From contig NZ_LT629765.1 of assembly GCF_900105305.1 (NCBI RefSeq), positions 558,001 to 622,000 on the forward strand: DNA of 64,000 nucleotides. Reading direction: 5' to 3'. Source of the stretch: Corynebacterium timonense (GTDB taxonomy: Bacteria; Actinomycetota; Actinomycetes; Mycobacteriales; Mycobacteriaceae). Shown piece after piece: positions 58,102-64,000 of this stretch (positions are counted from its first letter, which is position 1; the number at the start of each line of letters is the position of its first letter). The position numbers were made by a program, and so were the translations under genes. Under the pieces are notes generated by a model, which made no database searches, was not told the origin of the DNA, and saw only the letters and a list, made by a program, of their open reading frames with translations.

Positions 58102-59490
58102 TTACGGGTGGTGGTGAAGGTGCACGCGGTCTGTGACGTGCGGGTCCGCCTCCCAACTTAGCGAGGGGTTGTAGCGCAGGCAGTTGCGCACCGGCGTGCA
58201 CTCGTCCGCGACGCGGATCGTGTCGCTGATACGCCCCTGCTCACGCAGCTCGACGAGGCGCCGGGTGATGCGCTCGCGGATGTTGCTCGGCGAGATGGTG
58301 TTGACGTAGATCTTGGTGCCCCCCTCGAAGCCGGCGAGGGTGGACACGCGCCACTTCAGGTTCACGCGCAGCGGCATGGCCACGTCGAGATCGATCGGCT
58401 TGTGGTGCCACTCCTCGTTGCACGGCACCTGCGGCCCGGTCGCGGCGTGCGCGGCGTGGAGCAGGTCGGAAAAGCAGCGGGCCTCGTCGGCGCGCATGAG
58501 CCACGGCTCTGCGGCGGCCGACTTGGAGTAGACCACCATCGTGGGGTAGCGGTGCCCGACGCCGGCGAGCAGGATGGCGTGTTCGTTCTCCGCAATGACG
58601 AGGTTGTGGTAGAAGGCGTGGTTGACGGCCAGCTCGTTGTACATGTTCGCGTTGTGCCGCAGCTTGGCAATTTCCCAGTCGTTGCTCGCCCCGCGCTCGT
58701 CGATAGCAACGAGCTGCTTGTGCAGGTGGTCAAAGGAGGCGCCGGCCGGGGAGAGCCAATTCTGGAACACAGCCACGTAAGGCGCGTAGCGGTTGGTGTC
58801 GTACAGGTCGCGCATCGCGTCGATGGTGAGGGTGATAAACCCGAAATGTTCGTCGGGCGTCAGCGTGCCCGACGAGGCGAGCTGGGAATCGTCCGTCGCG
58901 TCGTCGACGAAGTGGCGCCGGGCGATGATGACGTCGTGGCCGCCGCCGAAGTAGGAGGGTGCGAGCTTAAGAAGCTCCTCTTCCGAGGCGCCGTCGGCCG
59001 CCGAGCCGAGGCGGCGGCGCGCGATGTCGAGCAGGTGGGAGCGCCCGGCGGGGTCCGCGAGGTAGGTGTCCATCCACTCGCGCTGGGCGCTGGGCATCTC
59101 GTAGCCGTAGTTTTTTGCCCAGTAGTTGTACGAGACGATCTCGAAGAGGTTGGGCACGCGGCGAAACTCCGCGCGTTCCTCCCCGAGCTGGCTGGGGAGC
59201 AGGCGCTGGCGCAGGGCCCACCCGTCTCCGTCCCAGTCCCCCTCGCTCGAGCGCACAAGGCGGGACTTTTCCGGCGGCGTGCTCAGCTGGTTGTCCGAAC
59301 AAAACGCGCACGAGTCGGTGAAGTCCTCCGGGCGCAGCGGCGAGGCGTTGCGCACGGGGGTGGCCAGAGGCCGGTCGCCGCGCCCGGGGACCGTCCACAC
59401 CTCGGTCCCCGAAAACGGGTTCACCTGTTTGACCGTGCCGTCGGCCATGGTGACGAGGGGATCGGGGGCTGCGGGGGAGAAGAAGGTCAT
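58102..59490 (-). CDS. DUF4921 protein, GalT/HIT-like
   Basis: 462 residues with features of galactose-1-phosphate uridylyltransferases: a CxxC-type site in DSCAFCSDNQLSTPPEKSR (possible zinc), and HLHKQLVAID after LSPAGASFD, which matches the HxHxQ nucleotidyl-transfer motif of the HIT/GalT superfamily. VNPFSGTEVWTVPGRGDRPL at the N-terminus is a recurrent GalT-like start. A nucleotidylyl- or adenylyltransferase activity is likely, substrate unknown. ATG 59490 is preferred: TATCCT lies 8 bases ahead and GGAGGG just before. TTG 59499 would add three residues. Confidence 0.82.
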   Translation of the reverse strand: MTFFSPAAPDPLVTMADGTVKQVNPFSGTEVWTVPGRGDRPLATPVRNASPLRPEDFTDSCAFCSDNQLSTPPEKSRLVRSSEGDWDGDGWALRQRLLPSQLGEERAEFRRVPNLFEIVSYNYWAKNYGYEMPSAQREWMDTYLADPAGRSHLLDIARRRLGSAADGASEEELLKLAPSYFGGGHDVIIARRHFVDDATDDSQLASSGTLTPDEHFGFITLTIDAMRDLYDTNRYAPYVAVFQNWLSPAGASFDHLHKQLVAIDERGASNDWEIAKLRHNANMYNELAVNHAFYHNLVIAENEHAILLAGVGHRYPTMVVYSKSAAAEPWLMRADEARCFSDLLHAAHAATGPQVPCNEEWHHKPIDLDVAMPLRVNLKWRVSTLAGFEGGTKIYVNTISPSNIRERITRRLVELREQGRISDTIRVADECTPVRNCLRYNPSLSWEADPHVTDRVHLHHHP

Positions 59491-59521
59491 GCCCTCCAAG
59501 GATATTGTTTAGCCTTGGCTC

Positions 59522-59920
59522 ATGCCGATCATCCAGTTCGATGTCCTTGTCCCCGACTTCGCCGCGCCCGAGGTGGCCGCCTCGTTTCAGAGCGCCCTCG
59601 ACATCCTCGTGCGGCGCGAGATGCTCACCTCGGGCGAGGTGGAGCACGCCGAGCCGCCGCGTCTCGACGCCCCCACGACCGACCAACTGAAGGAGGTCTA
59701 CCGCACCGACCGCGGCGGCGACCCGGACGCCGACGGCGCGCGCGTGCACCGCTTCCTCATCACCGCCGACGGCGCGGATAGCTACAACAAGCTGGCGATG
59801 GGGCTGTCGCGTGTGCTCACCCCGAAGGCGACGCTGCCGAAGGACCCAGCGGCGCTCATGCAGCAGGAGCGGTTCGAGGTCGCCTCGATCTACCCCTGGA
59901 TGGTGGACGTGCGCAGGTAG
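59522..59920 (+). CDS. Conserved hypothetical protein
   Basis: 132 residues, no family recognised. It looks like a small alpha/beta domain: IIQFDVLVPDF, then a helix-rich section with DILVRREMLTSGEVEHAEPP, a strand RVHRFLITADGADSYNKLAMGLSRVLTP, and the end RFEVASIYPWMVDVRR. No signal or membrane segment. TAGCCT upstream of the ATG could give a leaderless start; it diverges from the DUF4921 gene by 31 bases. Its last 31 bases overlap the convergent glycerate kinase gene. Confidence 0.7.
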   Translation: MPIIQFDVLVPDFAAPEVAASFQSALDILVRREMLTSGEVEHAEPPRLDAPTTDQLKEVYRTDRGGDPDADGARVHRFLITADGADSYNKLAMGLSRVLTPKATLPKDPAALMQQERFEVASIYPWMVDVRR

Positions 59921-61023
59921 CGCACCGCGATCTCCGCGCCGGCGCGCGTGAGCTGCTCCCGTGTGTCGTCGAGCGCCTCGAGCTCGACCCCGATCACGTC
60001 GTCGGGCAGCTCGTGGTCGATTGTGCCGGCGGCGACGGCGGCGGTGGTCCCTGCGGCCGCGGCGAGGTCCAGCACCGTGGACACCACCTTTCCCTCGGGG
60101 CTCTGGTCGTCGAAGCGCCCCTCGCCGGTGACAACGAGCGATGCGCCCGCGATGCGCTCGTCGAGCCCGTGCATCTGCGCCACGAGCCGCGCGCCGGGCA
60201 CCACCCGCACGTGCCCGTCGGTGCCGTGTAGCGTGCGCGAGAGCCACGTGATACCCACCGCGACCGCGCCCGCGGCGCCGTAGCCTGGGGTGGCGGGGTC
60301 GACTCCCGTGACGTCGCAGAGGTGGGCGAGGCCGCGGTCGAGCGTCTCGACGTCCTCGGGGGTGGCGCCCTTCTGCGGTCCGAAGACGTGGGCCGCGCCG
60401 CGGCGACCGGTGGCGGGGACGAGGGCGTCGGCAAGCAACAGCCAATCGACGGAGCCCGCGGGGATGTTGACGGTGGCGGTGTCGATATCGGCGAGCCGCT
60501 CGAGGTCGCCGCCCCCGGGTTTCAGGTTGTACCCGGCCGCGTCGACAGGCTGCGCGCCGAGGGCGACAAGGATGCCAGTGCCGCCGTCGACGGTGGCGGA
60601 GCCGCCCAACCCGAGGACGATGCGCGTCGCGCCGCGGGACTGTGCGTCCGCGATGAGCACGCCGGTGCCGTAGGTGTCCCCGCTTACGGGCACGGGGGCG
60701 TCCGCGACGGCGGGGAGGCCGGAGGCCGCGGCGATGTCGATGTAGGCGGTGGTCGTGTCCTCGTCGTAGGTGTAGGTGGCCTCGGTGAGGCGGCCGGCCG
60801 CATCGGTGGTGGGGAGGGTGACACGCTCGCCGCGAAAGAGCTCGGACGTGCCCTCGCCGCCGTCGGCCATGGGGACGAGCGTGATCTCGGCGTCCTTGAT
60901 GATGCTGCGGATACCCTCGCCGAGCCAGTGCGCGGCGTCGGCGGCGCGCGCCGTGCCCTTGAAGGCGTCCGGGGCGATGACGATGCGCGGGGAGGGAGCG
61001 GGAGAAGAGGTGATCTGTGTCAT
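59890..61023 (-). CDS. glxK: Glycerate kinase
   Basis: Phosphorylates D-glycerate. The 377-residue GK-I family protein has IVIAPDAFKGTARAADAAHWLGEGI at the start, MADGGEGTSELF, LGLGGSATVDGGTGILVALG with the nucleotide/substrate loop, ALVPATGRRGAAHVFGPQKGA, and VVTGEGRFDDQSPEGKV near the end. All expected blocks are present. ATG 61023 starts MTQITSSPAPSPRIVIAPDAFKG. It diverges from gdhA across 229 bases. Confidence 0.93.
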   Translation of the reverse strand: MTQITSSPAPSPRIVIAPDAFKGTARAADAAHWLGEGIRSIIKDAEITLVPMADGGEGTSELFRGERVTLPTTDAAGRLTEATYTYDEDTTTAYIDIAAASGLPAVADAPVPVSGDTYGTGVLIADAQSRGATRIVLGLGGSATVDGGTGILVALGAQPVDAAGYNLKPGGGDLERLADIDTATVNIPAGSVDWLLLADALVPATGRRGAAHVFGPQKGATPEDVETLDRGLAHLCDVTGVDPATPGYGAAGAVAVGITWLSRTLHGTDGHVRVVPGARLVAQMHGLDERIAGASLVVTGEGRFDDQSPEGKVVSTVLDLAAAAGTTAAVAAGTIDHELPDDVIGVELEALDDTREQLTRAGAEIAVRYLRTSTIQG

Positions 61024-61163
61024 AAAAACTTCCGTTGTGTGGGGGAAAACTCAAGCTGAGGGTGATTTTAGTGAGGCGGGTCGGGCGCGCTTGCCACCGG
61101 GCGCGGAAGAATTGCGGCAATTTCTGTTGCGCGTTCGGTGGACAGGCGTATTGTTGGTGACGT

Positions 61164-62599
<1,436 letters not shown>

Positions 62600-62634
62600 C
62601 GGCCGCGCCGCCACGTTTCGGGGGCGATGAGAAC

Positions 62635-62640
62635 TAGGCT
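62635..62640 (+). promoter_or_regulatory. Candidate -10 of sepIVA (leaderless)
   Basis: TAGGCT ends 8 bases before the ATG at 62649, the same hexamer as at yggT. Confidence 0.45.
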
Positions 62641-62648
62641 GGAGCACC

Positions 62649-63419
62649 ATGTACCGCGTTTTTGAAGCCCTCGATGAACTCGTCCGCACCGTGGAGCAGG
62701 CCTACGGCGTGCCAATGACCTCCAACTGTATGGTCCCGCGCAACGACGTGCTTGCTCTCCTCGACGACATCCGCAACGCCCTGCCCGTTGAGGTCGACGA
62801 CGCCCAGGACGTGTTGGACCAACAGGACGAGATCCTGCGCGGTGCGCAGGAGCGCGCGGACACCCTCGTTGCTGACGCCGAGGACGAGGCCGAGCGCATT
62901 ATGCGTGACGTGCACAACCAGACGGAGAGCATGTTGTCCGACGCCCAGTCGCGTGCCGCCCACCTCGTCTCCACTGCGGAGGAGGACGCCGAGCGCACCG
63001 TCGCGCGGGCCCGAGAAGAGGCAGATCAGACCGTCGCCTCCGCGCGCGGCGAGGCGGACCGCCTCATCGACAACGGCAACCAGGAGTACGAGCGTGCCGT
63101 GGATGCGGGCCTGGCAGAACAGCAGCGCTTGGTCGGCGAGTCCGAGGTCATGCGCCGCGCGGACGAGGAAGCCCGCCGCCTTGTGGAGAACGCGCACGCG
63201 GACTCGTCGCGCCTGCGCGCCGAGTGCGACGACTACGTCGACTCCAAGCTCTCGGAGTTCGAGGAGTCGCTCAGCGCCGTTCTGCGCACCGTGTCCTCGG
63301 ACCGCTCCGCGCTGCGCCGCGGCGCCGGCGCCTCCGGCGAGCGCTACGAGCGCCGCGACTACGGCCGCCGCCCGCGCTCCGGGCAGCCGCAGCGCGACGA
63401 CAACGATTCTGATTACTAG
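62649..63419 (+). CDS. sepIVA: SepIVA-type DivIVA-like septation factor
   Basis: A 256-residue coiled-coil protein. The first 60 residues, MYRVFEALDELVRTVEQAYGVPMTSNCMVPRNDVLALLDDIRNALP, match the start of mycobacterial SepIVA (Rv2927c), a DivIVA-domain protein needed for septation. Residues 60-215 are a continuous Ala/Glu/Arg coiled coil, followed by a basic, Arg/Tyr-rich tail. Context agrees: the next gene is the DUF177 protein, as in M. tuberculosis. Together with SepF and DivIVA at the other end, it makes three division or polarity scaffolds in the window. Confidence 0.88.
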   Translation: MYRVFEALDELVRTVEQAYGVPMTSNCMVPRNDVLALLDDIRNALPVEVDDAQDVLDQQDEILRGAQERADTLVADAEDEAERIMRDVHNQTESMLSDAQSRAAHLVSTAEEDAERTVARAREEADQTVASARGEADRLIDNGNQEYERAVDAGLAEQQRLVGESEVMRRADEEARRLVENAHADSSRLRAECDDYVDSKLSEFEESLSAVLRTVSSDRSALRRGAGASGERYERRDYGRRPRSGQPQRDDNDSDY

Positions 63420-63431
63420 CCAGATACCTCG

Positions 63432-63455
63432 CCGTATTACTAGCCGTATTACTAG
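63432..63455 (+). repeat. 12-bp tandem duplication before the DUF177 gene
   Basis: CCGTATTACTAG occurs twice back to back, and ATTACTAG also forms the end of sepIVA at 63412-63419. It is probably a local slippage product; no function is evident. Confidence 0.6.
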
Positions 63456-63487
63456 CAGGCCCGTTTCGTTGTAGGGTAGTGGCTGTT

Positions 63488-64000
63488 ATGGCTACCAATC
63501 CCTTTGTTTTCGACGTCGCCGAGGCCTTTGGCGGCGACGGAACGCCGGTCGTTTTTACGCAGGTGGGGCCGTCGCCCTCTCGCATCGGGCCCGAGATGAT
63601 CGCGATTGCGGAGGGCAGCGACGTCACCGTGGAGGCCGTCGTGGTCCCCCTGGGATCAAGCGTGATGGTGGACGCCTCCGCGTCCGGCACCCTGTCCGGG
63701 GAGTGCGCCCGCTGCCTCGCCCCTCTTCACCCCCCGTTTCAGGCGAGCGTCACCGTGGTCTTCGCCGCCGACGGTGACGCCATCACCGGCGACCCGGAGA
63801 GCGAGGAGGACAAGGGCTCCGGCGACGAGGTCCCGGTGATGGAGGGCACCACGATCGACCTCGAGCAGGCGTTTGTGGACGAGCTGGGGATGAATCTGCC
63901 CTTCAACCCGACGTGCGAGCCCGAGTGCGCCGGAACCGACGTGCCCTCCCCGGACGGGGTCTCCGGCGAGGAGAACGACCTCGTCGACCCGCGCTGGGCT
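63488..64000 (+). CDS. DUF177 (YceD-like) protein, cut by the window end
   Basis: The reading frame is open from ATG 63488 to the last base; 171 codons are visible and the stop lies outside. It starts MATNPFVFDVAEAFGGDG and has the paired cysteines of the DUF177 family, SGECARCLAPL around residue 77 and NPTCEPECAG near 140, which may bind zinc. DUF177 proteins affect 23S rRNA or ribosome assembly in plants and some bacteria. In M. tuberculosis the homologue (Rv2926c) lies between sepIVA and rnc, so rnc is expected next. TAGGGT at 63472-63477 may be its -10. Confidence 0.9.
   Translation, partial: MATNPFVFDVAEAFGGDGTPVVFTQVGPSPSRIGPEMIAIAEGSDVTVEAVVVPLGSSVMVDASASGTLSGECARCLAPLHPPFQASVTVVFAADGDAITGDPESEEDKGSGDEVPVMEGTTIDLEQAFVDELGMNLPFNPTCEPECAGTDVPSPDGVSGEENDLVDPRWA

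Overview
The window is a high-GC actinobacterial chromosome segment, almost certainly from a Corynebacterium species. The evidence is gene content and order: sepF-yggT-divIVA-ileS at one end, the his cluster followed by lgt-pyk, and sepIVA-DUF177 at the other end, with close protein similarity to C. glutamicum and recognisable similarity to M. tuberculosis. It is core genome: no prophage, CRISPR array, tRNA or rRNA was seen. The only clear mobile element is one IS3-family (IS150-like) copy at 2165-3605.

Layout. 1-2138: polar growth and division genes (sepF, yggT, divIVA/wag31). 2151-3629: the IS element, sitting in the loop of what was the divIVA terminator. 3606-7094: an isoleucine T-box leader and a eukaryal-type IleRS. 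7108-15878: EamA exporter, DinB, asparaginase, lipoproteins, an ABC-F ATPase, lspA and an RluD-type synthase. 15975-19549: a MacAB-like adaptor/ATPase/permease operon. 19586-25211: dnaE, a HhH-type protein and ilvA. 25208-36734: carbohydrate block with treZ, treY, glgX and a TetR regulator, plus the small alarmone synthetase relS directly behind treY and a DnaQ/BRCT exonuclease. 36911-39277: a lipoprotein, a membrane protein and a YbjN protein. 39613-49222: hisD-hisC-hisB, an MFS exporter, hisH-hisA-impA-hisF-hisI, a Trp-associated membrane protein and a degenerate TrpC. 49282-54254: lgt, pyk and the folate pair pabAB-pabC. 54292-62599: glgP, an M20 amidohydrolase, a GalT-like DUF4921 protein, glycerate kinase and gdhA. 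62649-64000: sepIVA and the start of a DUF177 protein.

How the genes work together. Trehalose is made from glycogen by TreY/TreZ, while GlgX and GlgP degrade glycogen, so carbon-storage turnover is concentrated here, with an alarmone synthetase embedded in it. The his genes give most of histidine synthesis (hisG and hisE are elsewhere). The hisI-to-lgt interval is the place where M. tuberculosis carries trpE-Rv1610-trpC-trpB-trpA. Here only the membrane protein and a TrpC missing several catalytic residues remain, and HisA has lost the PriA arginine linked to TrpF activity. Together these are a fossil of tryptophan-pathway replacement.

No wholly new biological system is evident. The most interesting signals are the IS-split terminator, the TrpC remnant paired with a subHisA-type HisA, an 84-bp repeat array, a start codon in the loop of a strong hairpin (37632-37660), and a perfect 12-bp dyad over the hisD promoter. 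All alignments were made by eye from memory of the families; none was computed.
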